Source: Ruminococcus sp. JC304 (lineage in GTDB: Bacteria; Bacillota; Clostridia; Lachnospirales; Lachnospiraceae). Taken from it: 52,396 nucleotides of DNA. Of this stretch, positions 45,801 through 52,396 are shown piece after piece. The DNA lies in NCBI GenBank assembly GCA_000285855.2, contig HE978651.1, positions 1,081,244 to 1,133,639 of the forward strand, read 5' to 3'. The translations under genes and the position numbers were made by a program. The notes under the pieces are model-generated. The model searched no databases and was not told the DNA's origin. It was given only the letters and a program-made list of their open reading frames with translations. Each line of letters opens with the position of its first letter. The stretch's first letter is position 1.

Positions 45801-48800
45801 TTTGCAGGAGATGCGGAAGCCGTTCCGCCACCCTCTGTGGTCACGGTGACGGTATACTTGGTGGGTGCAGGAGGCGCGCCCTCCTCGAAGAATGCCTTGA
45901 CCTCCACATTGGTGTCCGGCATGAGGAACTTATTGTTCTCGATGACCACGCCGCCACTGACGACTTGCCACTCCTTGAAGTGGTAGCCCTCTTTGGGCAT
46001 GGCGGTCAGGGTGATCTCCGTACCAGCCACGGCCAATAAGGGAGATGCGAAAGCTATTCCGTTGCCGTCCGTTTTCACGGTGACGGTATGCTTGGTGGGT
46101 GCAAAAGGTGAATCCTCCTCGAAGATAGCTTTGATCGCCACATTGCTGTCCGGCATGGTGAACTTGTTGTTGGTGATTACAAGTCCTGTCAGAGATTCGA
46201 CCTGCCACTCCTTGAAGTGATAGCCGGTGTTTGGCGTGGCAGTCAGGGTGATTTCTGTTCCGGCTGTCGCCGAGGTGGAGCTTGCAGAAGCCGTTCCGCC
46301 GCCCGCTGTGGTGACGGTGATGGTGTGCTCGGCGGCGGGGGCGTTGGTTATCGTAATAGACAGTTCCTTCTTATCGTTGCCCACGCTGTTGAGAGCTCGA
46401 ACGGTAAATTGGGCGGTCTGTTCCGCAGTGGGCGTGCCGCTGATCTCGCCGGTGGTTTGTTTCAGCGTCAAGCCATCGGGTAGCTCGCCACTGAAAAGCT
46501 CCCACAGAATGAAGCCTCCCCCGGTTGCCTGAAGCTGATGGTGGTACGGCGAGCCGACCGTGCCGCCGGGCAGCGTCGTGGTAGTAATCGCCGGCGCATC
46601 CTCCGGACCTAGGAGCTTCACCCGGATCGCGGCTGTTACCGCAGGCTCCGGCTGCTGATACTTGTGCTCGTCGTTAGCGTCGAATACCAGCGTACCGGGG
46701 ATGGTCTGCCAAACCGTGGACTGCGCGTCATAGGACGATTCCTCCCACGAAACCTCCATGCCAACCCTGAGCCCGTCGATAGCCTCGACGACCACAATTT
46801 CTGGCAGGTTAAGCCCTGCAAAGGTCGTGCCGAGTTTTTTCTCCGTAATGGGATCCGGCTCCTCGCAACGCTTGAAGGTATTTTTGATGACGTTGACCTT
46901 GATCGTGGTCTCCGCCGTCCTGTAGCCGTGCTGGTCAGTCGGCGTGAATACCACCGTCACAACGTTCTCGCCCAGCTCGTCAAACCATCTGGGCGTACCC
47001 TCCTTGAAGGAGAACGTGCCGGGGACGACGGTATCCGTTCCCTTGACCTTTGCCATGCCGTCCACAAGATCGGCGGTTTCCCCGCCTGTGGCTCCCATCT
47101 GGAAGCTCCTGTCGACGAACATGGTATTGTCGGGCTGCGCAAAATCGCCGTTCCTCCACCGGAATACGGGCGGCTGCGTTATCTCCGTCTCGGCCGGGTC
47201 TGCCTGCAGCGTGACCTTGATTACTCCTCTGAGGTCGGCGCCCTCGGGTACGATGTAATACTTCTCAAATTCGGCGCGGTTAACCTCGCCGTAGATGGTC
47301 TGCTCCTCATAAGAATTGGGGTCGTAGTTTGAATCGTCCCACTTGATGATGCCGGGCACATTGCCGTTCAGCCCGCTTCCCTCGTGGTTTGGTTCATCGG
47401 CCTCCGCGAAGAAATAGAACGCGTTCGGCAGACCGAGATCCTCAAAGGCTGTTCCAATCTTTTTATTGTCAATATACGATGTATTGGCTTGCCTGAATTT
47501 GCGGGGAATGACGTCCACGTTGACGGTACATTCCGCCGTGGTGTACTTCTGCAGGTCATCGGGTGTGAAGGTGACCTTGAGCGCTAGCGGTCCCACCTGA
47601 ACAAGCCCGCCATCTCTCCGCCAGTAGCCGTATAATTCCTGCTCCTCGTTCAGAGTGAACACGCCGGGAACCGTTTCGCCATCTGCCGTGGCTTTTCCGC
47701 CGGAAAGATACTCGTCGGAAAAGGCGAGCTGGCAAAAATCGCCGCTGTATATCTGCCTGGAGTAGGTGGGCGGATCCAGCGTTGGCACAATGGGCTCGTC
47801 GCCAATGAGCGTGATTCTGGCAATGGCCTTGACCGTGCTTGTCGGCTCCAGCTCCTCCGCGTAGAAGCTCATTTCAACATGCAGCTGGCCGGTAATGATC
47901 TGCTCGCCAAGAGCGTTCGGGTCATAGGAGGAGCCGTCCCATGTCACGGGGATGTGACCGAAGGTCGCGCCGGTGTTGGTCTTTACCTCGACGAAGTGAG
48001 GAAGCCACAGATCCTCAAACGCCGTGCCCAACGGCTTGTCGGGGAGGACTTCCTCTGTGACACTTGTGATCGTGTGCTTAATCCCCGTCACGGTGACGAT
48101 ACATTCCGCCGTGGCGTATGTCTCCGTATCGTTGGGGGTAAAGAGGATTTCCATGCGGTTTTCGCCCGGGTCTACTACGCCGCCCCAATTGTGCTTGAAG
48201 CGGAACGAGCCGGGAACAACGATGTCCGTCCCCTCGACCTTTGCTTCGCCGCCTTCAAGATTTCCATCAAGGTACTGATCGCCGACATACCCCTCAGAGG
48301 GCAGCGTGGGCGGGGTGGTGATGACCGTTTTGGTGAGCTGCAAAAGTTCTCCGTAGGCCGTATGACAGGTTTCGCAAATGGCCTTCTCCGTGCTGGTGGC
48401 CTTGCCGCCGGAGCAGTTGCCTGTTTCGGTATGGCTGCTGTCCGTGATGCAGGTGCGTGTGTGCGTTCCGTTGCCGTTGGAGATCCATTCGCCCCAGTTA
48501 TGATTGTGCACCTCCCATATGGCGTAGATGGTTTCGTTCAAAGACGGATGTACCATCAGGTAATTCCAATAATATCCCTCTTCGCGAAGATATCTCGGAT
48601 TCTCATTCGGGCTATCCGCCCAACCCTTGAAGGTATACCCGTCACGGGTTGGAATTTTTTCTGATATGGGAATCCATACAGATAATTCCGAGCTGGTCTC
48701 GCTTTGACTTGGCGGCGCACCGCTGCCGCCGTTGGCATCGTAATGCAGCGTATAGGTGTATTGGGTGGCAGCGGGACGGGCTGCCCCGAGCAGAGGCATT

Positions 48801-49279
48801 GGCGTTTTTCCGTCCTTGGAATCGCAAATCTCACATACATAGGTGCAGGGCTTCCCCATGGAAGCCGGTGCATAGCCGCAATCCTTGTCATGCGCGTGCT
48901 TGCAGTCTGATGTTTGAAGGATACAGCCGCTTTCCTCGGTGCACGCGTGAACGCATTCCGTCGGTGCTGCGTTCTCTGCCTCCGATAAGCCGTCGGCATT
49001 CTCCGACACGCTTTCCGCCGTGTAGCATTCCGCCGTATGCGCATGGACGCACCGGGTTATTAGACTATGACATTCCTCCGTGTGTTCATGGGAACAGGGA
49101 ATTTCCGCTGTCCCTTCGGTATAGCCGCAGGCCTCGTCATGCTCCGGGTGGTGTTCGCACAGACCGCCCGGGTTCGATGCACGTGCGCCGGTCTCTACCT
49201 CCGCCGCAAACGCGGTCGCCGGCAGCAGCGTCAGCACCATGCAGCAGACGAGCAGTATGCTGAGTATTCGTTTCTTCAT
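42872..49279 (-). CDS. Giant repeat-rich surface protein with three SLH domains and interrupted sortase signal
   Basis: The 2135-residue product starts with a signal peptide (cleavage near AFAAEV, about 26). Then come a Cys/His-rich region with repeated CxHxH..C units (about 35-165), an InlB-type repeat, three Ig-like modules with GTAFEDLxLP-type starts (about 390-890), a putative Ig domain (about 900-980), seven 78-79-residue repeats centred on GYHFKEWQV (985-1295 and 1530-1765), two more InlB-type repeats (1766-1916), three SLH domains (about 1922-2105) and IPKTGD (2127-2132). The TAA follows three codons later, before the membrane anchor. AGGAGGAG precedes the ATG, which overlaps the stop of an upstream membrane gene. 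The role is probably adhesion or surface display; SLH domains bind wall polymers. Confidence 0.85.
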   Translation of the reverse strand: MKKRILSILLVCCMVLTLLPATAFAAEVETGARASNPGGLCEHHPEHDEACGYTEGTAEIPCSHEHTEECHSLITRCVHAHTAECYTAESVSENADGLSEAENAAPTECVHACTEESGCILQTSDCKHAHDKDCGYAPASMGKPCTYVCEICDSKDGKTPMPLLGAARPAATQYTYTLHYDANGGSGAPPSQSETSSELSVWIPISEKIPTRDGYTFKGWADSPNENPRYLREEGYYWNYLMVHPSLNETIYAIWEVHNHNWGEWISNGNGTHTRTCITDSSHTETGNCSGGKATSTEKAICETCHTAYGELLQLTKTVITTPPTLPSEGYVGDQYLDGNLEGGEAKVEGTDIVVPGSFRFKHNWGGVVDPGENRMEILFTPNDTETYATAECIVTVTGIKHTITSVTEEVLPDKPLGTAFEDLWLPHFVEVKTNTGATFGHIPVTWDGSSYDPNALGEQIITGQLHVEMSFYAEELEPTSTVKAIARITLIGDEPIVPTLDPPTYSRQIYSGDFCQLAFSDEYLSGGKATADGETVPGVFTLNEEQELYGYWRRDGGLVQVGPLALKVTFTPDDLQKYTTAECTVNVDVIPRKFRQANTSYIDNKKIGTAFEDLGLPNAFYFFAEADEPNHEGSGLNGNVPGIIKWDDSNYDPNSYEEQTIYGEVNRAEFEKYYIVPEGADLRGVIKVTLQADPAETEITQPPVFRWRNGDFAQPDNTMFVDRSFQMGATGGETADLVDGMAKVKGTDTVVPGTFSFKEGTPRWFDELGENVVTVVFTPTDQHGYRTAETTIKVNVIKNTFKRCEEPDPITEKKLGTTFAGLNLPEIVVVEAIDGLRVGMEVSWEESSYDAQSTVWQTIPGTLVFDANDEHKYQQPEPAVTAAIRVKLLGPEDAPAITTTTLPGGTVGSPYHHQLQATGGGFILWELFSGELPDGLTLKQTTGEISGTPTAEQTAQFTVRALNSVGNDKKELSITITNAPAAEHTITVTTAGGGTASASSTSATAGTEITLTATPNTGYHFKEWQVESLTGLVITNNKFTMPDSNVAIKAIFEEDSPFAPTKHTVTVKTDGNGIAFASPLLAVAGTEITLTAMPKEGYHFKEWQVVSGGVVIENNKFLMPDTNVEVKAFFEEGAPPAPTKYTVTVTTEGGGTASASPAKTAAGTEITLTATPNTGYHFKEWQVESPAGLVIANNKFTMPDSNVAIKAIFEEDSPFAPTKHTVTVKTDGNGIAFASPLLAVAGTEITLTAMPKKGYHFKEWQVISGGVAIENNKFLMPDSNVEVKAVFEKDAPPAPTDPGKPSISVTGAYTYNGSEHTATVSGYNPATMDIAGNTATDAGDYTVRVTSKTGRWADGSTGAVTAAWSIGKATQEAPNGLIGVAPTTEGGSDGKITGVDATMEYRAESETIYTTCTGIEIENLPAGNYFVRYAEDHNHFASPDAEVTVGEGTPLADCTITFNASGGSGSMDSVTVNAGTIYILPACGFTAPADQEFKAWEIGGTEYKVGDSYTVLVDTEIKALWENSVITPTTYTVTVSNDGNGTASASYAKAIVGTEIILTATPNTGYHFKEWQVINGGVTIKDDKFLMPDTNVEIKAIFEKDASPAPTEFTITVKTDENGTASASYAKAIVGTEIILTATPNTGYHFKEWQVINGGVTIKDDKFLMPDTNVEIKAIFEEDAPPAPTEFTITVKTDENGTASASYAKAAAGTEITLTATPQIGYHFKEWQVMSGDMTIKDNKFIMPDTNVEIKAIFEEDAPPAPTEFIVTFDGNGGTPSVGSMTTTDRKLTSLPSASRSGSYSFYGWYTEKSGGTKITTDTVFHANATVYAHWTYTGGGGGGYNPPVTYYTLRFETGGGSDIPSVQGTYNTYIDLTKYVPTWRGHAFIGWYSERSLTNKVSGVYLTKDMTVYAGWRVDENPGTDVNPFTDISEKDWFYGDVMFVYENGLMLGTSKTLFSPHGTVMRGMMATILWRMEGSPVPKGKNSFTDVEAGKWYADAITWTAENGIFAGYGKDKFGPDDPITREQLAAIFYRYADYKGYDLTVKGDLDKFKDADKITDYAKTAMQWAVGSGLVKGKSGNLLDPQGTATRAEIAAMLHRFIEKYKLVQGKAPGGLMGWIDPKRLQIPKTGDSSV
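43980..44690 (-). repeat. Three tandem 234-237-bp repeats in the surface-protein gene
   Basis: Repeat units 5 to 7 of the GYHFKEWQV module. Units 5 and 6 are nearly identical at DNA level over about 180 nt at an offset of 234 bp; unit 7 has diverged more. Confidence 0.85.
45395..46330 (-). repeat. Four tandem repeats arranged as a duplicated 471-bp pair
   Basis: Repeat units 1 to 4. The stretch near 45486-45778 recurs at 45957-46249 with only a few differences, an offset of 471 bp, so a two-unit block has been duplicated. Confidence 0.85.
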
Positions 49280-49683
49280 TGGCTTTTCTCCTCCTGTTCG
49301 TATCGGGCGGGCTTGTTTGTCCCGCCTTTTTTCTGATTTTTCCTGTTTCTGAGCCGAATGCACAGCGCGGTGATCGCCGCCGCCGCGGCAAAGGAGACGA
49401 CGGCCACCAGCACATAGCCGCCTGCGTCCTCCCGCAGCAGCCTCGTGCCGAACACGCCCCATGCGGCGGTCTGTCCCCGCACTATAAGTGCGTCCGCCGC
49501 CCCGGCAAGTGCCGTGAATAACATCAGGCAGAAAGCGGAGAGGCTTATTGCCTCGCGCCGCTGCCTCCGGCGGGTGTTTTCCCGCACCCGCTGCTTGACG
49601 AGTGCGACCCGTCTTGCAGGTATCGTACATATCGTTTGCCCCCCTTTCCGGTTTGTCTGGAATTGTGATAAAAACCCTTTCAC
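49276..49683 (-). CDS. Small membrane protein coupled to the surface-protein gene (start uncertain)
   Basis: The frame encodes 135 residues with two membrane segments (AISLSAFCLMLFTALAGAAD and YVLVAVVSFAAAAAITALCI) and basic ends. I do not recognise a family. Its TGA overlaps the ATG of the surface-protein gene (ATGA), so they are probably coupled. The GTG at 49683 has no ribosome site. A perfect site (AAAGGGGGG) precedes an ATG at 49630, but that ATG is in a different frame, one base out, which suggests a frameshift near the start or a programmed shift. Confidence 0.6.
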   Translation of the reverse strand: MKGFLSQFQTNRKGGQTICTIPARRVALVKQRVRENTRRRQRREAISLSAFCLMLFTALAGAADALIVRGQTAAWGVFGTRLLREDAGGYVLVAVVSFAAAAAITALCIRLRNRKNQKKGGTNKPARYEQEEKSQ

Positions 49684-49734
49684 TTATATAGGTACAAAAA
49701 ATCGAAAAAACTCTCACCCAAAACGAAAAATTTT

Positions 49735-49770
49735 TCAAAAAATTTGAGAGCCGCCAAAAAGCAGCTCTCA
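49735..49770 (-). terminator. Terminator of the truncated membrane gene
   Basis: TGAGAGC (49770-49764, minus strand) pairs with GCTCTCA (49751-49745) and is followed by AATTTTTTG. Confidence 0.6.
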
Positions 49771-49786
49771 GGGAGTAGATATTCGG

Positions 49787-49925
49787 TTATTTCCTCTGCG
49801 ATAAGCGGAAAGCAGACAACCTTCCCACCGCCACCGGCAGGGCATAGGCGATATATTGCGCCGCGCCGCCATAGGCGATGAGCAGATTATAGATGGCGTG
49901 GAGGGTGATGGCCGCGCCCAGCAGA
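49787..49925 (-). pseudogene. 3' fragment of a membrane protein gene (PrsW-like)
   Basis: About 46 C-terminal residues remain: KGLLGAAITLHAIYNLLIAY, then a second hydrophobic stretch and the tail RLSAFRLSQRK. The HAIYN pattern in a helix recalls PrsW-type intramembrane proteases, but the fragment is too short to be sure. Upstream it runs straight into the serine recombinase remnant on the other strand, which marks a recombination joint near 49925. Confidence 0.45.
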
Positions 49926-50797
49926 CCTTTGACCTTGTGCAGAAAATCCGTGGGAATGTCAGACGCTACCCGGACGGCTGGGGCGAAGCAGCTCCCCTCA
50001 CGGGCTTGCTCTATTGCGCCGATTGCGTCGGCAAGATGTATGTCCACCGCACCAACAACGGCAAGCGCATTTCTCAATACACCTGCTCACAGTACATCAA
50101 AGTTCCTTGCGGAACGCTCTGCAAGACCCAGCACCGTATCAATGAAGATGTGGTACTGTCCCTTGTTTCCGAAATGCTCAAAGCCATTGCCGAGTATGCA
50201 AAGTATGACCGAGCCGAGTTTGTCCGAGTGGTACAGGAAGTGCAGTCCAGCCAGCAGACAACAGAGGTTAAGAAACAGCGCACACGCCTTGCTGCCGCCA
50301 GACAGAGGGCTTCCGGGCTGGAAGTCCTGCTCTGTAAAATCTATGAGGACAACATTTTAGGAAAGCTGTCCGACAGCAGATACGCCACTCTGGACGTTCA
50401 ATACGCAAAGGAGCAAGCCGAGCTTACCGCTGAAATCTCTGCTCTGGAAAAGGCTATCAAGAGCTATGAAACGCACGAAAAGGACGCTGACCGTTTTATC
50501 GCTCTGATTGATAAGTATGAGAACTTCGACAAGCTGACCATTGCCATGCTCAACGAGTTTGTCGAGAAAATTCTTGTGCATGAGCGCGACCGCAAGGGCA
50601 GGCTTCATCAGAACTACTTGAAGCGTAAAGCCAGCGGAGCGCAGAAGCGATACGAGGACAAAATCAAGGAGAGGAAAAAGGCGGAAATCGAAGCCGAGAA
50701 AGCCGGCATTCGTGCAGAGGACATTGCAAAGGGCGTGTTCGTCCCTGTCAGCAGTTTACCGCAGAGAGAGCCGATGAAAGGAGTACAAACAGCATGA
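49925..50797 (+). pseudogene. Truncated large serine recombinase (TnpX-like)
   Basis: About 290 C-terminal residues remain, beginning near FDLVQKIRGNVRRYPDGW and including the zinc ribbon LLYCADCVGKMYVHR ... CKTQHRINED and a coiled coil (about 130-200 of the fragment). The resolvase catalytic domain with its Ser nucleophile is absent. After EKILVHERDRKG the chain jumps to RLHQNYLKRKASGAQ; homologues known to me carry about 40 residues there, including an EIYFNF segment, so an internal in-frame deletion is likely. The stop overlaps tnpV (ATGA). Confidence 0.8.
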
Positions 50798-51138
50798 ATA
50801 TCGCTTACACACAGAACGGTGATTATCTTATCTCGAACATCGTTATCCGCAAGACCAAGCCCCTCGGACACTACGGCAGACTCCGCAAGGCGTATCTGGA
50901 AATGCACCGCCCGATACTGTTCAATGAGCGGGTACTATCCGACAAGCTCTTTGAACATTGCGCCAAGATTGACGAAGCGGCACGAAACCGCATGGAGCTG
51001 ATCGTGCCGGAGCTGGCGAAGCGCAACGGCGTGACAGAGCAACTGAAAGCTGAAAATCAAATGGAATGGGTGCGGCAGATGAACGCTTGCAAGGCACAGG
51101 CAGAGGAGATTGTGAAGTTTGAGCTGATTTATGACTGA
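50794..51138 (+). CDS. tnpV: TnpV transposon-encoded protein
   Basis: A 114-residue protein with the TnpV pattern: an N-terminal NGDYLISN strand, GHYGRLRKAYLEMHRPILFN, and a helical C-terminus with AENQMEWVRQMNACKAQAEE. TnpV is a conserved small gene of Tn4451-like elements with no proven function. It overlaps the recombinase remnant by 4 nt, as in intact elements. Confidence 0.85.
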   Translation: MNIAYTQNGDYLISNIVIRKTKPLGHYGRLRKAYLEMHRPILFNERVLSDKLFEHCAKIDEAARNRMELIVPELAKRNGVTEQLKAENQMEWVRQMNACKAQAEEIVKFELIYD

Positions 51139-51142
51139 TACT

Positions 51143-51176
51143 GAGAGCGCCCGGACGAAAAATGTTTGGGTGCTCT
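51143..51176 (+). terminator. Hairpin after tnpV
   Basis: AGAGC-G-CCCG pairs with TGGG-T-GCTCT with mismatches and only a short T-run. Confidence 0.35.
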
Positions 51177-51222
51177 TACTGTATGAATAAATTGCAATTT
51201 TCCCATGATAAAGAAGTAAATG

Positions 51223-51284
51223 TTGTAAAGGAAACTTGACAAGAGATGCGTGTCATGCTATAGTAAGTTTGTAAAGGAAACTTG
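51223..51284 (+). promoter_or_regulatory. Promoter with twin operator-like repeats
   Basis: TTGACA (51236-51241), 17 nt, TATAGT (51259-51264) forms a strong promoter. TTGTAAAGGAAACTTG occurs at 51223-51238, overlapping the -35, and again at 51269-51284, just after the -10, followed by ACA and TCA. Two identical 16-mers placed this way are likely binding sites of the XRE protein encoded 20 nt downstream. Confidence 0.75.
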
Positions 51285-51303
51285 TCATACAAGGAGGCGT
51301 TTT

Positions 51304-51519
51304 TTGAAGAATAAAGTTGAGCAGTTACGAAAGGAGCGAGGATTAAATCAAGATGATTTTGCAAAAATGCTTCGTGTTTCAAGACAAACCATTAGTTCAA
51401 TCGAAACAGGAAAGTATAATCCATCATTGGAATTAGCTTTTGCAATTTCAGACTTTTTTGGCAAACGGATTGAAGAAATCTTTTTCTATGAAAGAGGTGC
51501 AGAAAATGAAAAAGAGTAA
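51304..51519 (+). CDS. XRE-family transcriptional regulator
   Basis: The 71-residue protein is a single Cro/CI-type helix-turn-helix (VEQLRKERGLNQDDFAKMLR, SRQTISSIETGKYNPSLELA). It starts at TTG, 7 nt after AAGGAGG. It overlaps the next gene by 14 nt. Pairs of a short XRE regulator and a small membrane protein are common in Firmicutes; autoregulation through the twin repeats upstream is likely. Confidence 0.9.
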   Translation: MKNKVEQLRKERGLNQDDFAKMLRVSRQTISSIETGKYNPSLELAFAISDFFGKRIEEIFFYERGAENEKE

Positions 51520-51949
51520 TTTGATAACCGGGATACTATATGTTCTTTTCGGTGTGGCTTGTTTGATTGTTGCGCTGTTGATTGAAACAAAGTTAGAGGG
51601 CATTTTATGGGGCTTTGCTGGCGCAGGTATCTTCCCCGGAATTATGATGATATGCAAATATTTTTATTGGAGTTCCCCCGAAAATAAAGAGCGATACGAA
51701 GAGCGTTTGGAGAACGAACGAATTGAACAGCATGGCGAGTTGAAAACAAAAATCAGAGATAGAGCCGGAAGATATACTTACAGCTTAGGACTGCTGGTTG
51801 TTTGTTTCTCCATTTTGGTTTTCGGTATTCTCGGAGCATTGGAAGTCATTAATAATGCTCGCATGATTGTACTCTATCTCAGCGGATATTTACTGTTTCA
51901 AGTTATCGCAGGAATTGTCATTTTTAATAAGCTGATGAAAAAGTATTAA
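51506..51949 (+). CDS. Small membrane protein paired with the XRE regulator
   Basis: The 147-residue product has four membrane segments in two pairs (about 7-25, 32-52, 91-113, 120-142) separated by a charged helical loop rich in Glu and Arg (about 56-85). No family name can be given. It is translationally joined to the XRE gene by a 14-nt overlap. AAAGAGGTG lies upstream of the ATG. Confidence 0.75.
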   Translation: MKKSNLITGILYVLFGVACLIVALLIETKLEGILWGFAGAGIFPGIMMICKYFYWSSPENKERYEERLENERIEQHGELKTKIRDRAGRYTYSLGLLVVCFSILVFGILGALEVINNARMIVLYLSGYLLFQVIAGIVIFNKLMKKY

Positions 51950-51957
51950 GGAAAAAT

Positions 51958-52166
51958 CCCTTTAGGAACTAAAGGGCGCACTTCTATACAGGCAATTCCA
52001 TCTACCTGTATCGTGCGACCTGCGGTGCCATTCCCAGTTTTGAAAAATCTCAAAATGGGAAATACAGCGAAATCAGAGGTTTCGTACAAGGGGCTATTTC
52101 CCCTTGCGGCACAGGTGCCTATCCCCGAAGTTTGTGACTGAATACCTCAGATACAAACATATGGGG
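51958..52166 (+). ncRNA. Strongly structured region, possible leader RNA
   Basis: Consecutive stems are visible: CCCTTTAG/CTAAAGGG (51958-51976); CGCAC..ATACAGG with CCTGTAT.GTGCG (51977-52017); TTCCCAgTTTTGA/TCAAAAtGGGAA (52031-52061); CAAGGGG/CCCCTTG (52087-52106); and CCCC.GTTTGT with ACAAAC.GGGG (52123-52166). The last GGGG is part of a GGGGTGA that resembles a ribosome site 11 nt before a GTG at 52178. No RNA family was recognised. Confidence 0.5.
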
Positions 52167-52202
52167 TGAAAGAAAGCGTGAAATCGAAAGTTACAAGATT
52201 TT

Positions 52203-52396
52203 ATGAAAAAGTTTATGCCCATTATCTATGTTATAGCATTCGTTATTGGCATTATCTTCATCGTAACAGCAGATACAGGCTTGATTACAAGTTATTATCC
52301 TGCTTTGATTGCAGGCGTAATCATTAGTTGTTTTGCGGGAGTGTTCCTTGCTATCTACTTATATGCTTGGCATAAGCAATCTAAGGGAGTTATGTC
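52203..52396 (+). CDS. Partial membrane protein at the window edge
   Basis: The frame from ATG 52203 is open to the end of the window (64 codons) and starts MKKFMPIIYVIAFVIGIIFI; a second hydrophobic segment follows at about 33-53. The ribosome site is poor. A short competing frame opens with GTG at 52178 behind the GGGGTGA site and stops within about 50 codons; it could be a leader peptide translated into this gene. Function unknown. Confidence 0.5.
   Translation, partial: MKKFMPIIYVIAFVIGIIFIVTADTGLITSYYPALIAGVIISCFAGVFLAIYLYAWHKQSKGVM

Larger units (their letters stand above)
42290..51140. mobile_element. High-GC island with remnants of a Tn4451-type serine-recombinase element
   Basis: Sequence is clearly richer in G and C than both flanks. 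It carries a TnpW-like gene at the left, TnpV and a broken large serine recombinase at the right, and a large surface-protein gene as cargo. The edges are set by composition and gene content; no terminal repeats or target duplication could be identified. The recombinase is damaged, so the element is probably immobile on its own. Confidence 0.55.

Noticed and set aside
43980-46330. CRISPR-like regular repeats
   Set aside because: The repeats are about 234 bp, contiguous and coding in frame for a known protein module.
49280-49738. N-terminal extension of the surface protein by up to 153 residues
   Set aside because: The extension is Arg/Gly-rich without features and overlaps the membrane-protein frame. 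The ATG at 49279 has AGGAGGAG and is followed by a normal signal peptide.
49856-49924. Native N-terminus of the recombinase frame from ATG 49856
   Set aside because: These codons are antisense to the membrane-gene fragment and do not resemble a recombinase; the start is accidental.

Overview
The window reads as a piece of chromosome from a Gram-positive anaerobe of the Lachnospiraceae, most like Blautia or a close relative. This is inferred from AT-rich protein-dense sequence with strong AGGAGG ribosome sites, the LL-diaminopimelate aminotransferase route to lysine, an anaerobic (early cobalt) cobalamin operon, an aspartyl-tRNA synthetase joined to GatCAB, LuxS, and gut-clostridial transposon genes. 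No rRNA, tRNA or CRISPR array was seen.

Layout. 1-5.7 kb: an ANTAR RNA-binding regulator, then aspS-gatC-gatA-gatB, which together can make Asn-tRNA and Gln-tRNA by transamidation. 5.7-14.4 kb: a MITE-like repeat, dapL, a small-protein pair behind a hairpin, a cupin, an M18 aminopeptidase, a HAD phosphatase, an AEC carrier, a phosphatase-like protein that has lost its catalytic cysteine, and ilvN-ilvC. 14.4-24.7 kb: mixed housekeeping and surface genes: two unrecognised small proteins, an orphan GHKL kinase, yedF, a dicarboxylate/amino-acid symporter, an SH3 lipoprotein, luxS, a lipoprotein cyclophilin, coaBC, coaX and a MATE pump.

24.7-37.0 kb is a cobalamin operon opened by a strong promoter, a cobalamin riboswitch and an intrinsic terminator: cbiD, cbiF, cbiG, cbiH, a cobK-cbiE-cbiT fusion, cbiA, cbiB, cobD, cbiP, cbiC. 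The cobalt chelatase, CbiL and the nucleotide-loop genes (cobU, cobS, cobT) are not here. 37.0-40.8 kb looks like a vitamin B6 salvage group: a MocR/PdxR-type regulator (with Arg where the PLP lysine should be) divergent from pyridoxamine kinase, then an ECF S component. A radical SAM protein and an sdpR-sdpI pair follow.

From about 42.3 to 51.1 kb base composition jumps to high GC. This island carries TnpW-like and TnpV-like genes, a doubly damaged large serine recombinase, a fragment of a membrane protease-like gene, and a 6.4-kb gene for a 2135-residue repeat-rich surface protein with three SLH domains and an IPKTGD sorting motif that is cut off by an in-frame TAA. After the island come an XRE regulator/membrane protein pair with twin operator-like repeats and, at the right edge, about 210 nt of consecutive hairpins before a partial membrane gene.

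At least four families of short dispersed inverted repeats lie between genes (called A to D here). The most unusual items are the interrupted sorting signal, the Cys-to-Ser phosphatase, the Lys-to-Arg MocR protein, the hairpin that hides a ribosome site at 7.4 kb, and the structured region at the right end. All functional calls are from reading motifs by eye; none was checked against a database.
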